Shown here piece after piece: positions 22,149-31,184 of a DNA stretch of 45,432 bases (the stretch's first letter is position 1; every line of letters starts with the position of its first letter). The stretch covers positions 1 through 45,432 of the forward strand of contig CALEYW010000042.1 of assembly GCA_937927945.1 (NCBI GenBank). Reading direction: 5' to 3'. Source of the stretch: an uncultured candidate division WPS-2 bacterium (GTDB lineage Bacteria > Vulcanimicrobiota > Vulcanimicrobiia > Vulcanimicrobiales > Vulcanimicrobiaceae). The translations under genes were made by a program, and so were the position numbers. Below the pieces are notes generated by a model. It was not told the DNA's origin and made no database searches. It saw only the letters and a program-made list of their open reading frames with translations.

Positions 22149-25100
22149 ATGACCCAACGACTTCCGATACGTCGGGGCGTCCTTGCGGTGCTGATCATCC
22201 TCGCGTTCGTCCTCCAGGGAACTACGAGAGTTCTGGCAGGCACGACCGGTTCGATCAGCGGTTCCGTGACCGACGCCACGAATCAACAGCCGCTCGCGGG
22301 CGCGCGCGTTACCGCGTCCAGTCCGTCGCAATCGGCCACGACCACGTCCGACAATACGGGACACTACACGTTCAGCTCACTCAATCCCGACACGTACACC
22401 GTCTCGGTCGCAGCTTCCGGGAACCACGACGCGTACAGCGTCAGCGGCGTCACCGTGCAGGCCGACCAGAACATCACGATCGCGCTGTCGCAACCGACGA
22501 CCCTGAAGGTCATCGGTGCGGTGACGACGCGCGCGGCCTCCGCGCTCGTGCGGCCCGGTACGACCGCTGACGTCTACTCGATCGGCGCGGCCCTGCAGGA
22601 CAAGGCTTCCGTGCTCGGCGGCGGCGGTACGCTCAACAGCGCATGGTCCGCGATCACTTCGGTCCCGGGCGTCTACATCGCGCCGAACCAGTCCGGCTAC
22701 ATCGGCGCCGGTTCGTCGGCGGGCGGCTCGCTCAGTATCCGCGGCGGCGACTACAACCAGATCGGCTACGAGTTCGACGGGGTCCCCGTCAATCGTTCGT
22801 TCGACAATTACCCCTCGGGGCCGGTGTCGGCGCTCGGACAACAAGAGGTGCAAGTCTACACCGGTGCTCCACCCGCGACTGCCGAGTCGAACGGGCTCTC
22901 CGGCTTCATCAATCAGGTGATCAAGACGGGGACCTTTCCGGCGTACCGCTCGCTCACCGGCGCCGTCGGCTCGCCGTCGCTCTACAATAAACTCGCGTTC
23001 GAGACCGGCGGAGCCAATCCGAGCCGGACGTTCTCGTACTATCTGGGCGCGGGTACGTACCATCAAGATTTCCGGTACGCCGATCCGTTCAACGGTGCGA
23101 GCCTGAACAGTGTCTGGGGGGGGCCGCTCGAGTTGTGCAGCGCCGTCCCGGCGGCTGCCTTCAACGCCCGCACGGTTCCGTCGTGCTTCAACCCGTCGAC
23201 GGGCCAGGCGTACACGAACGGGGGCGTGACCCCGGCATACGTGCTCGGACCGTTCAACTTCAACGTTACGTCCTTGACGACCAGCTCCGCCGAGATCAAG
23301 GTGCGTGACACCATTCTGAACCTGCACTTCGGGCTTCCGCGCAAGGACGGAAACAGGGACGACATCCAGGTTCTCTTCGACAACAATCACCTCGGGAATC
23401 TCGCCTACAATTCGACCAACGATCAGGGCGGGGCGGCCTACCTCAACGCGATCGGTCTCGGCGCGCCTACCTACGTCGATGGGTATCAAACGACGCGTCC
23501 GTACGGTACCGTGCTGCCCGTCGGCACCACCGGCGGCGGCGTCTCGACGTACCTCTTCCCGAACTCCCCGCCCGGGCGTCCGTTCGGGGCGGCGATCCCG
23601 CCCGACGATCGCGATCAGTTCGTGAACGATCAGTCGATCGTGAAGCTGCAGTACCAGCGGAACTTTGGGACCAACGCGTTCCTGCGCCTCTACGGTTACA
23701 CGTATTACTCGGATTGGCTTCAGTCGGCGCCGCAGTCCGCATTCGCGAACTACATCGCCTTCGTCCCTCCGAACTACGAGCTGAACAGTCATACGCGGGG
23801 CGTGAGCGCGATGTTCTCCGATCAGCTCAACTCGCAGCATCTCCTCACGGTCCAAGGCTCGTACATCACCGCGAGCTCGCTGCGGTACAACAACTCCGGA
23901 ATCGGTTTCGGGTTGAACACTCCGTCCGGCTATCTCGTGAACGGTAACAATCCGTACAACGGGACGTGCTACACGCTCACGGGCGCGCCGCTCGTCGGGT
24001 GCAACTTCGCCGGGAAGCCCGGGACAGCGTTCGCCGACTATACGCTCGGTCAGGCGCTGAACGGCACCATCACGCAGCCCGCACCGGGAACGACGTGCGG
24101 CGGCGGCCCGTGCCAGTACGTCGTCGTCGCCGGCGGACCATCGGCAACCTTCAACACGGTGAAGCCGAGATTCTATGCCGCGTCGATCGCGGACTCCTGG
24201 CGACCCACCGATCGCCTCAACATCAACCTCGGCTTGCGCTACGACCTCTACCAGTTCCTCGGTGCCGACACGACGAACTCGGGTGCGCGCTCGCTTTTCT
24301 ACAACGCGTTCAACGCAACGAGCCCGGTCCAGATCTTCAATATTCCGAATCAGATCTTTACCTATCCCGAGTTTCAGCCGCGCATCGGAATGACGTACAC
24401 GGTAAATCCGAGCACGGTGCTGCGCCTGAGCTACGGCCGGTACGCCGAGCCGCCGAATACGGCCTTCGAGCAATACAACTATCTCCAGCCCAACGACATC
24501 GCCTCCCTCGTGCGTTTCGGGACGTTCGGTCTCCCGACGACGCCTGGACATAACGTCCGCCCGGAGGTGTCGAACAACTACGACTTCTCGATCGAGCACG
24601 CGTTCCGCGGTGACGCCTCGGTCAAGGTGACGCCGTTCCTGCGAAAGACGCAAGACCAGATCCAGCAGTTCTTCCTCGACCAGAAGACGAGCTTCGTCTC
24701 AGGGCTGAACGTCGGGCATCAGACCTCGCAAGGCGTCGAGCTGGAGGTCGACAAGGGCGACTTCTCGCGCAACGGCTTCGCAGGCCGTCTTTCGTTCACG
24801 TACACCAACAGCTACATCAAGTACGATCGGCTGCCGAACGGGTCGACCGTCATCGATCCGATCAATACCGCGATCGCGCAGTACAATCGGTTCACGTCGG
24901 CAGGCGGAGGCTCTGCGTGCTACGCTCCATCGAGCGGGACGACCGCGGGCGCGGCCGTGAGCTGCGCGACGGCTGGCGCGATTGCGAACCCGTACTTCAA
25001 TGCGCCGATCCAAGGCCTGCTGGACCCGAACGGGAACTACGCGACCTACACCCTGTTCCCGGGGCCGCCGACGGTGCAGTACGCCGCGTACAACGCGCCG

Positions 25101-25682
25101 TACGTCGCGACGCTGATCACCCAGTACAAACGCGGACCGCTTGCGATCACACCCGCTTTCCAGCTCTCCGCCGGGACGCGCTACGGTGTGCCGGAGACGA
25201 CCGGCGGGATCACGCCCAACCTCTGCGGCGCGGCGCTGCCGGGCTCGACGGTGGGTGACCCGCGGTACAACTACGGGTCGGCCGGCGGTGCGCCGTATGA
25301 TGCTGCGGCGTGCAACACGAGTCTCATCATCCCGAATCAGTTCACGCATCGCTTCGACGGCATCGGCGACTTCGTCGAGCCTTCACAGTTTGCAATGCAC
25401 CTGCAACTGAGCTACGACGTGAGCAAGCGCGTCCAGCTCGTAGGTAACTTTACGAACCTGTTCACGAGCTGCTTCGGCGGCACCAAGGTCCCGTTCGCGA
25501 TCGGCGGCGCCTGCGGTTACACCGGGCAGCCCGGCGGAGCATTCTTCGCGATCGGAAACGCCTTCAACCCCGGAAATACGATCCAGCCCGGACTCCAGTT
25601 CCCGTACTACCCGATGTTCGGCTCATTCCCGTTCACGGGAACGCCGTTCCAAATGTCGTTCGAGGCTCGGATCAAGATCTGA
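22149..25682 (+). CDS. TonB-dependent receptor-like outer-membrane protein 2 (cysteine-rich type)
   Basis: 1,177 residues. Signal peptide about 1-30 (VLQGTTRVLA), carboxypeptidase-regulatory-like domain 31-115 (GTTGSISGSVTDATNQQPLAG), plug about 130-275 with LSIRGGDYNQIGYEFDGVPV and SGFINQVIKTGT, then a beta-barrel to the C-terminal FEARIKI. Multiple cysteine pairs occur in predicted outer loops, including CGxGPC (first Cys codon at 24096), CYTLTGAPLVGC, CYAPSSG..SC and CFGGTK..GAC, so disulfide-stabilised loops are likely. Residue by residue it is most like receptor 5 (same DKAxxLGGGGTLNSAWSAI and KTQDQIQQFFLDQKTSFVSG blocks). It stands alone with its own terminator. Ligand unknown. Confidence 0.92.
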   Translation: MTQRLPIRRGVLAVLIILAFVLQGTTRVLAGTTGSISGSVTDATNQQPLAGARVTASSPSQSATTTSDNTGHYTFSSLNPDTYTVSVAASGNHDAYSVSGVTVQADQNITIALSQPTTLKVIGAVTTRAASALVRPGTTADVYSIGAALQDKASVLGGGGTLNSAWSAITSVPGVYIAPNQSGYIGAGSSAGGSLSIRGGDYNQIGYEFDGVPVNRSFDNYPSGPVSALGQQEVQVYTGAPPATAESNGLSGFINQVIKTGTFPAYRSLTGAVGSPSLYNKLAFETGGANPSRTFSYYLGAGTYHQDFRYADPFNGASLNSVWGGPLELCSAVPAAAFNARTVPSCFNPSTGQAYTNGGVTPAYVLGPFNFNVTSLTTSSAEIKVRDTILNLHFGLPRKDGNRDDIQVLFDNNHLGNLAYNSTNDQGGAAYLNAIGLGAPTYVDGYQTTRPYGTVLPVGTTGGGVSTYLFPNSPPGRPFGAAIPPDDRDQFVNDQSIVKLQYQRNFGTNAFLRLYGYTYYSDWLQSAPQSAFANYIAFVPPNYELNSHTRGVSAMFSDQLNSQHLLTVQGSYITASSLRYNNSGIGFGLNTPSGYLVNGNNPYNGTCYTLTGAPLVGCNFAGKPGTAFADYTLGQALNGTITQPAPGTTCGGGPCQYVVVAGGPSATFNTVKPRFYAASIADSWRPTDRLNINLGLRYDLYQFLGADTTNSGARSLFYNAFNATSPVQIFNIPNQIFTYPEFQPRIGMTYTVNPSTVLRLSYGRYAEPPNTAFEQYNYLQPNDIASLVRFGTFGLPTTPGHNVRPEVSNNYDFSIEHAFRGDASVKVTPFLRKTQDQIQQFFLDQKTSFVSGLNVGHQTSQGVELEVDKGDFSRNGFAGRLSFTYTNSYIKYDRLPNGSTVIDPINTAIAQYNRFTSAGGGSACYAPSSGTTAGAAVSCATAGAIANPYFNAPIQGLLDPNGNYATYTLFPGPPTVQYAAYNAPYVATLITQYKRGPLAITPAFQLSAGTRYGVPETTGGITPNLCGAALPGSTVGDPRYNYGSAGGAPYDAAACNTSLIIPNQFTHRFDGIGDFVEPSQFAMHLQLSYDVSKRVQLVGNFTNLFTSCFGGTKVPFAIGGACGYTGQPGGAFFAIGNAFNPGNTIQPGLQFPYYPMFGSFPFTGTPFQMSFEARIKI

Positions 25683-25702
25683 GGGCGAATTCTGGTGAAC
25701 CC

Positions 25703-25735
25703 GACGCCCGGCTCCCGGCCGGGCGTCTTTTTTTT
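25703..25735 (+). terminator. Intrinsic terminator after TonB receptor 2
   Basis: GACGCCCGG pairs with CCGGGCGTC across a short loop and is followed by eight T residues. It lies 20 bases after the receptor stop and ends about 65 bases before the thiolase start, so the two units are separate. Confidence 0.9.
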
Positions 25736-25799
25736 AGGGAGAGCGAGGCGAGCGGGTCCCGGCGGAAACCAACGGCACCGGGGGGAAATCGTTGGGGAT

Positions 25800-27140
25800 A
25801 TGAAGTCCGGTACCGTCGTCCTCTCGACCGCACGCACGCCCTTCGGGCGGCTCGGCGGCGCGCTTTCCTCCTTGGTCGCCACGTCGCTCGGCGGCGACGT
25901 GATCCGCAACGCCATAGCGCGGGCCGGGATCGACCCCGCCGACGTCGAGCACGTGATCATGGGTGAAGTCATCCAGGCCGGCGTCGGCCAAGCTCCGGCC
26001 CGGCAGGCCGCCTTCAAGGCGGGCCTCGCGAAGACGACGACGGCTGAGACCGTGAACAAGGTCTGCGCGTCGGGGATGCTGGCCGTCACCTACGCGGCGC
26101 GCTACGTCGGCGAGGGCGACCATCGCGTGGTCGTCGCGGGCGGGATGGAGTCGATGTCCAACGCGCCGTACCTGTTGCCCGGCGCGCGCACCGGATATCG
26201 CTACGGCAACGCGACGCTCGTCGACGCGATGATCCACGACGGCTTGTGGGATTACTATTTCGACGAAGCGATGGCCGCGCAAGGCGCGCGCGTCGCCGCC
26301 GAGCTCGGCGTGACCCGCGCGGTGCAGGACGAGTTCGCCTATCAGAGCCACAAGCGCGCGTACGAAGCGCACGAGGCCGGCCGCTTCGCCGACGAGATCG
26401 CGCCGATCAGGGTCGCGACGAAGGCGAAGGGCAAGATCGTGGTCGATGCGCTGCCGGAGCAGGCGCGCGCCCGCATACCGGTGCTGGCCGGCGGGAACGG
26501 TGCGAGCGATTCGGTCTGGAATCACGTCCCGCCGCAGAACATGGTCGCCGATCCCGGCCAGTACTCGCCGTACGTGACCGGCGACGTGCCGTACGTCACC
26601 GTCGATCGCGATGAGCCCGTGCGCACCGACGCATCGCTCGCGGCGATGGCGAAGCTCAAGCCGATCGATGCCGGCGGAACGATCACGGCCGGCAACGCTC
26701 CCGGCGTGAACGACGGCGCGGCGGCGCTGGTCCTCTCGTCGGCGGAGTACGCGCGCGCAGCCGGCGTCGAACCGCTGGCCGAGATCGTCGACCATGCCGG
26801 TGTCGCGTGGGATCCGCCGTACTTGGCGCTCGTTCCGGCGATGGCTGCGCAGAAACTGCTCGACAAGACGGGACTGCGGGTCAGCGACATCGCCGTGTGG
26901 GAGGTCAACGAAGCCTTCGCGGCCGTCGCGCTCACCGCGGCAACGCGACTCGGTCTCGACCCCACCGTGATCAACGTGCAGGGTGGAGCGGTCGCGATGG
27001 GACACCCGATCGGCGCATCGGGCGCGCGCATCGTCGCGTCGGTCGTCCACCAGCTGCGCCGGCGCGGCGGCGGGTACGGCATCGCGGCGATCTGCTCGGG
27101 CGGCGGCCAGGGCGACGCCGTGCTCGTGCGGGTCGGCTGA
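25800..27140 (+). CDS. Acetyl-CoA acetyltransferase (thiolase) with internal insertion
   Basis: 446 residues, against about 390-395 for the family. Thiolases condense or split acyl-CoA and acetyl-CoA. The catalytic set is intact: acylated Cys89 in NKVCASGML, His402 in GHPIGASGA and Cys432 in ICSGGGQGDA, with NEAFA at 370-374. The additional length is concentrated at about 213-262, between KAKGK and GDVPYVTVDRDEPVR, where a proline- and glycine-rich stretch (PVLAGGNGASD, NHVPPQNM) replaces a short loop. It is in frame and has normal codon use, so it is a real insertion. First gene of a three-gene fatty-acid/butanoate set; ATG 25800 is chosen because similarity begins there. Confidence 0.92.
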   Translation: MKSGTVVLSTARTPFGRLGGALSSLVATSLGGDVIRNAIARAGIDPADVEHVIMGEVIQAGVGQAPARQAAFKAGLAKTTTAETVNKVCASGMLAVTYAARYVGEGDHRVVVAGGMESMSNAPYLLPGARTGYRYGNATLVDAMIHDGLWDYYFDEAMAAQGARVAAELGVTRAVQDEFAYQSHKRAYEAHEAGRFADEIAPIRVATKAKGKIVVDALPEQARARIPVLAGGNGASDSVWNHVPPQNMVADPGQYSPYVTGDVPYVTVDRDEPVRTDASLAAMAKLKPIDAGGTITAGNAPGVNDGAAALVLSSAEYARAAGVEPLAEIVDHAGVAWDPPYLALVPAMAAQKLLDKTGLRVSDIAVWEVNEAFAAVALTAATRLGLDPTVINVQGGAVAMGHPIGASGARIVASVVHQLRRRGGGYGIAAICSGGGQGDAVLVRVG

Positions 27141-27145
27141 GCGTC

Positions 27146-28027
27146 GTGCGCGTTCTGGTGATCGGCGCCGGGCAGATGGGCGGCGGCATCGCCCAGGTGC
27201 TGGCGGCCAAAGGTCACGAGGTGCTGCTCACCGACGTCGACGAGGCGCGCATCCGCGCCGGCCTCGACGGCATCGCGAAGCGGCTGGCGCGCGACGTCGA
27301 GAAGGGCAAGCTCACCCCCGAGCGGCGCGGGAGCATCCTCGAGCACATCGATCCGCGTCCTCATTACCACGACCTCGACGTCGCGCTCGCGATCGAGGCG
27401 GCGACCGAACGGCTCGACCTCAAGCTCGATCTGTTCCGGCACCTCGATCGCAACACGCCGCCCGAAGCGATCCTCGCTTCGAACACCTCGTCGATCTCGA
27501 TCACGATTCTGGGCGCGGCGACGACGCGCCCCGAGCGCGTGATCGGGATGCACTTCATGAACCCGGTTCCGGTGATGAAGCTGATCGAAGTGATCCGCGG
27601 AATCGCGACCGCCGATCAGACGTTCGCGACGGTACGCGATCTGGCGCTCTCGCTCGACAAGACGCCGGTCGAAGTCCGCGATTTTCCGGGCTTCATCTCG
27701 AACCGCGTGCTCCTGCCGATGATCAACGAGGCCATCTACGCCTTGTACGAAGGCGTCGCGTCGGTCGAAGCGATCGACACCGTGATGAAGCTCGGCATGA
27801 ACCATCCGATGGGACCGCTGGCGCTGGCCGATTTCATCGGGCTCGACACGTGTCTGGCGATCATGAACGTGCTCCACGACGGGTTCGGCGATTCGAAGTA
27901 CCGGCCGTGTCCGCTGCTCAAGCAGTATGTCGCCGCCGGCTGGTACGGCAAGAAATCCGGCCGCGGATTCTACGATTATTCGGTTGCAGCGAATGGGATC
28001 CCCGCACCGGTACCGGCCGCGCGGTGA
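27146..28027 (+). CDS. 3-hydroxyacyl-CoA (3-hydroxybutyryl-CoA) dehydrogenase
   Basis: 293 residues, GTG start five bases after the thiolase stop. NAD-dependent oxidation of 3-hydroxyacyl-CoA to 3-ketoacyl-CoA, or the reverse. Dinucleotide motif GAGQMG (7-12) with D30 after strand 2; SNTSS (112-116); catalytic His136 in GMHFMNPVPVMKLIEVI with Glu148; NRVLLPMINEA and GADxx-like region LGMNHPMGPLALADFIGLD of the C-terminal dimer domain; ending GRGFYDY. Single-domain form, as in butyrate metabolism. The stop overlaps the acyl-CoA dehydrogenase start. Confidence 0.94.
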   Translation: MRVLVIGAGQMGGGIAQVLAAKGHEVLLTDVDEARIRAGLDGIAKRLARDVEKGKLTPERRGSILEHIDPRPHYHDLDVALAIEAATERLDLKLDLFRHLDRNTPPEAILASNTSSISITILGAATTRPERVIGMHFMNPVPVMKLIEVIRGIATADQTFATVRDLALSLDKTPVEVRDFPGFISNRVLLPMINEAIYALYEGVASVEAIDTVMKLGMNHPMGPLALADFIGLDTCLAIMNVLHDGFGDSKYRPCPLLKQYVAAGWYGKKSGRGFYDYSVAANGIPAPVPAAR

Positions 28028-29196
28028 GAATCGAAGCGACGCCGGCTGCGTCGTTCGAGCTCACGGAGGAGCAGCGCGCGATCGGTGAGGTCGCGCGCGA
28101 ATCGGCGCTGCGCGAGATCGCGCCGCACATCGCCGCGTGGGACCGCTCGCACGTCTTTCCGCGCGCCCTTTACGGCAAGCTCACCGCAGCCGGACTGATG
28201 GGAATGCTCGTCCCCGAGGCGTACGGCGGCGTCGCGGCCGACTACGTCTCGTACGCGCTCGCGATCGAAGAGCTGGCGAAGGTCGATGCGGGGACGGCGG
28301 TAACCGTCTCCGTGCATTCGATGATCTGCCACGCGATCGCGAAGCTGGGCAGCGACGAACAGAAGGATCGCTGGCTCGAACGTTTGGCGACCGGCGACGT
28401 GATCGCCGGATTCGGTTTGACCGAACCCGACGCGGGATCCGACGCCGCGTCGATCCGCGGTTCGGCGCGACGCGACGGCGACGCGTACGTGCTGAACGGG
28501 CGCAAGCAGTGGTGCACGAACGGCGGGTTCGCCGGCGTCGTGATGGCGATGTTCCGGACCGGCGGCAGCGGTGCGAGGGGGATCAGCGCGTTCCTGGTCG
28601 ACACCGCACTCCCCGGTGTCGTCGTCGAGAGGACGACCGAGAAACTGGGCATTCACACCTCGAATACCGTCGACTTGGCGTTCGATGACGTGCATGTTCC
28701 CGCCTCAGCGCTACTGGGTGCCGAAGGCGCGGGTATGACGCAGGCGCTCGCCACGCTGACGGCCGGGCGTATCGGCATCGCGGCGCAGGCGAGCGGCATC
28801 CTGGCCGCGTGCCTGGATGCGTCGGTGACGTTCGCGAAGGACCGCATCGCGTTCGGCAAACCGATCGGCGCGTTCGAAGCGATCTCGTTCAAGATCGCGC
28901 AGATGTCGACCGACCTCGACGCCGCGCGCCTGCTGACGTACCGCGCAGCGGCGCTCGCCGCGGCGGGCCGGCCGTACGCCGTCGAGGCGTCCAAGGCCAA
29001 ACTCTTCGCGTCCACCAAAGCCCGCGAACACGCCTCCGAAGCGGTGCAAATCCACGGCGGCTACGGCTACACGACGGAATTTCCGGTCGAACGCTATTAC
29101 CGCGACGCGAAGATCACCGAGATCTACGAAGGCACCTCCGAGATCCAGCAAATCGTCATCGCGCGCGACTTGTTAGGCCGCCTTGTGTCACCCTGA
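28024..29196 (+). CDS. Acyl-CoA dehydrogenase (short/branched-chain type)
   Basis: 390 residues, GTG start within the previous stop (GTGA). FAD enzyme forming the 2,3-double bond in acyl-CoA and passing electrons to ETF. Family signatures: GFGLTEPDAGSD (129-140), KQWCTNGGFAGV, DRIAFGKPIGAFEAISFKIAQM, QIHGGYGYTTEFPVERYYRDAKI, and the catalytic Glu369 in IYEGTSEIQQ, the position used by short-chain enzymes. ETF genes are not in the window. The last residues, LVSP, and the stop codon lie within an inverted repeat shared with the convergent gene, so the C-terminal end has been shaped by that element. Confidence 0.94.
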   Translation: MRIEATPAASFELTEEQRAIGEVARESALREIAPHIAAWDRSHVFPRALYGKLTAAGLMGMLVPEAYGGVAADYVSYALAIEELAKVDAGTAVTVSVHSMICHAIAKLGSDEQKDRWLERLATGDVIAGFGLTEPDAGSDAASIRGSARRDGDAYVLNGRKQWCTNGGFAGVVMAMFRTGGSGARGISAFLVDTALPGVVVERTTEKLGIHTSNTVDLAFDDVHVPASALLGAEGAGMTQALATLTAGRIGIAAQASGILAACLDASVTFAKDRIAFGKPIGAFEAISFKIAQMSTDLDAARLLTYRAAALAAAGRPYAVEASKAKLFASTKAREHASEAVQIHGGYGYTTEFPVERYYRDAKITEIYEGTSEIQQIVIARDLLGRLVSP

Positions 29197-29218
29197 GCTC
29201 ACGGTGACACAAGCGGCC
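29176..29218. terminator. Large inverted repeat joining two convergent genes (likely bidirectional terminator)
   Basis: The left arm (29176-29192, GGCCGCCTTGTGTCACC) and right arm (29203-29218) pair over 16 base pairs with one bulged C and a ten-base loop. Both stop codons, TGA of the acyl-CoA dehydrogenase (29194-29196) and the minus-strand stop of the DUF2071 gene (29199-29201), fall in the loop. Because the arms are complementary, both proteins end in LVSP. No long T-run is present, so termination efficiency is uncertain. The loop keeps a CCCTGAGC core of the dispersed repeat. Confidence 0.7.
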
Positions 29219-29897
29219 AGGCGTGCGTCGAGACGCCGGTGGAGACGTGGACCAGCGGGTAGTCGGTCTGCGGGGTGATGCCGGCTGCGCGCAGCAGTCC
29301 TTTTTCGGCGACCTCGGCGGTCGCGTCGCGCAGCAGCCACGGCGGGTGGCGCACATCGCCGCGGACCGTGCGGCCATTGGGGTCGACGGTGTAGAAACAG
29401 TAGCGCTCGACCAGCCACGCGTCGAGGCTGCCGGGAGCACCGACGCGGACGTCGCCACCGAAGCGCGCTGATGCTGCGAACGGTTCCGCGGCGGAGCGGC
29501 GGTCGCGTCGCTCGGCACGGTAGCGGCACTCCGTCGCCGTCCAACTCGCATCGATGCGCGCGTTGAAGTACGGCAAGTGCACGATCCACCGTCCCCCTGC
29601 GACCGCAACCGCGCTCGCGGCGTCGAGGCTGAAGAACCACACGCCGTCCTTCGCGGCTCCGCGGACGTACGTGCGCAGGTTGATCTCGCCGAATGCGGGG
29701 AGCCCGAGCGCCGCCGGAAATCCGAACGGACGAGCCGTTGCAATGCGGAACGCGACGATGCTCACCCACGCTGTGCCGTCGTAGGTGTCGAGCTCGAGAT
29801 CGGCGGGAATCGACGCCCGCAGCGTGTCCGGCGCAACCGGCCAGTGCAGAAACAACGCGTCGCGCCAGTCCATCGCAAGGAACGGGCGCCGCGTCAC
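29199..29897 (-). CDS. DUF2071 family protein (YqjF-like)
   Basis: 232 residues, GTG start overlapping the stop of the upstream DCC gene. Features of the DUF2071/acetoacetate-decarboxylase-like fold: LFLHWPVAPDTLRASIPADLELDTYDGTAWV near the start, then INLRTYVRG and GVWFFSLDAAS in the central barrel, and LVERYCFYTVDPNGRTVRGDV later. Many genomes pair this family with DCC-family proteins or decarboxylases, but no biochemical function is established. Cytoplasmic; no signal peptide. The gene is third in a minus-strand run beginning at 31064. The C-terminal LVSP comes from the inverted repeat at 29176-29218. Confidence 0.85.
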   Translation of the reverse strand: MTRRPFLAMDWRDALFLHWPVAPDTLRASIPADLELDTYDGTAWVSIVAFRIATARPFGFPAALGLPAFGEINLRTYVRGAAKDGVWFFSLDAASAVAVAGGRWIVHLPYFNARIDASWTATECRYRAERRDRRSAAEPFAASARFGGDVRVGAPGSLDAWLVERYCFYTVDPNGRTVRGDVRHPPWLLRDATAEVAEKGLLRAAGITPQTDYPLVHVSTGVSTHAWPLVSP

Positions 29898-30310
29898 GTC
29901 ACGTCCGCATTCTCGTCGAGGAATCGGTCATGCCATTCGGGCGGCGGCAGCGCGCAAGCGTCGCGCCGTCCGAACCAGCGGTAGCGGTTGCGCGCGACCC
30001 AGCGGTACGCCGCATCCCGAACGCCGCGCGGTACGAGGATCAAGCCGAACGCGAGCGGCCACGGCCAGCGCAGGTTCACCGCGACGTGCAGCACGGCGTC
30101 GCTCTCGTCGTAGCGCTTTCCGCGGTCCAGCACCACGATGCTCGCCGCCGGCGGCGCTCCTTCCGTGCCGAGCAACGCCGCGCCGCGCGGCGACTGCAGC
30201 GAGAGAAAGGCGAAGTGTTCGGCCGGATCGTTCGCGGCGATGAACCGCACCGCACCGTTGCACAGGTTGCAGACGCCGTCGAAGAGGACGATCGCCGGCG
30301 TCGCGCTCAC
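29894..30310 (-). CDS. DCC-family thiol-disulfide oxidoreductase-like protein (DUF393)
   Basis: 138 residues, GTG start four bases after the stop of the gene before it. The DCC signature is FDGVCNLCN (10-18), with the CxxC pair C14 and C17; the later LPPPEWHDRFLDEN and WFGRRDACALP are typical of the family. The fold is thioredoxin-like and the CxxC motif may be redox active, though physiological substrates are not known. No signal peptide, so probably cytoplasmic. Overlap with the DUF2071 gene (GTGA) suggests they work together. Confidence 0.87.
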   Translation of the reverse strand: MSATPAIVLFDGVCNLCNGAVRFIAANDPAEHFAFLSLQSPRGAALLGTEGAPPAASIVVLDRGKRYDESDAVLHVAVNLRWPWPLAFGLILVPRGVRDAAYRWVARNRYRWFGRRDACALPPPEWHDRFLDENADVT

Positions 30311-30314
30311 GTGA

Positions 30315-31064
30315 TCAGCGCTTCGCGAACGTGTCGCTCACGACGGTTGCGACCAGGCGCGCGTCGATCGTATCGGCCTGCTCCACGCTGACGTCGCGCC
30401 GGATGATGCTGTGCAGGTCGAGCGAGAGCGGCGAGAGGACGTCGGTCGCGTACACGGCCTTGCCTTGGGTGGCTTCAGCGAATCCGGAAGCGCCTTTCAC
30501 CGTGATACTGGAGTCGAGCTCGAGCGTGGCGCGCTCCCCCTCGAGGGTGACGACCCGGTACGTCGTGGCGCCGGTCGCCGGCGCGGCTGCCTGCACGATC
30601 CAACTCGAACCGGGGTTCACGTTTCGTTCCGCGATCAGCCCGCGCGACAAGAACGGCAGAAGGCCCGTCGCCGCGCCCAAGAGCGGCGTCTTGGGATCGA
30701 ACGACAAGTCGCCGTTCCTCAAGATGGCGACGCGAACGACGGGCTGCGACGTCGACTTCCCGGCGTACGACACGTCGACGACGAGGCCGCCGTCCGCCGT
30801 CGCGGCGATCACGGCGACGGTGAGCCGGCCGCTGTCGTCGCTGCCGAAGCGGCGGTCGACCGAGCCGGATCCGGCGATCGAACCCATCGTGCCGTTCGGC
30901 GAACTGGTGAACCCGGAGGTCTGCTCGTGGCGCAACGTCGAGGTGCTGTAGGCCACGTCGTAGACCAGGACGCGCAAGGGCTTCGGGGCATCCGCGGCTC
31001 GGGCGGCCCCGGCGACGAGAAAGCAGCCGGTCGCGGCGATCGCGGCGAGGAGATGACGGGGCAT
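30315..31064 (-). CDS. Secreted or envelope protein of unknown function
   Basis: 249 residues from ATG 31064 behind GGAGGG, six bases upstream; a longer in-frame start exists at 31094 but has no such site. Signal peptide about 1-24 (FLVAGAARAAD). The mature part is rich in beta-strand patterns, Ser, Thr and Gly (SGFTSSPNGTMGSIAG, GGLVVDVSYAGKS, LELDSSITVKGASGF) and has no cysteine. I do not recognise a family; the two-fold strand pattern is reminiscent of small lipid-binding or DUF-type beta-barrel proteins, which is only an impression. First gene of the minus-strand run and divergent from sucC with a 120-base shared upstream region. Confidence 0.75.
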   Translation of the reverse strand: MPRHLLAAIAATGCFLVAGAARAADAPKPLRVLVYDVAYSTSTLRHEQTSGFTSSPNGTMGSIAGSGSVDRRFGSDDSGRLTVAVIAATADGGLVVDVSYAGKSTSQPVVRVAILRNGDLSFDPKTPLLGAATGLLPFLSRGLIAERNVNPGSSWIVQAAAPATGATTYRVVTLEGERATLELDSSITVKGASGFAEATQGKAVYATDVLSPLSLDLHSIIRRDVSVEQADTIDARLVATVVSDTFAKR

Positions 31065-31184
31065 CGCGGACCCTCCAAAAAGGGACAGGAGCAAGCGATT
31101 CGGCGCGGCGGTCGAGTGCCGCCTCTACGTTGCGACCAATGTCGTCGAGGGACGAAAGCCCGCGCCGCGAAGCCGGGCCAGGCG

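Noticed and set aside
22377..24653. Minus-strand open frame of about 758 codons
   Set aside because: It is antisense to TonB receptor 2 with low-complexity Arg/Val/Glu composition and no recognisable motif.
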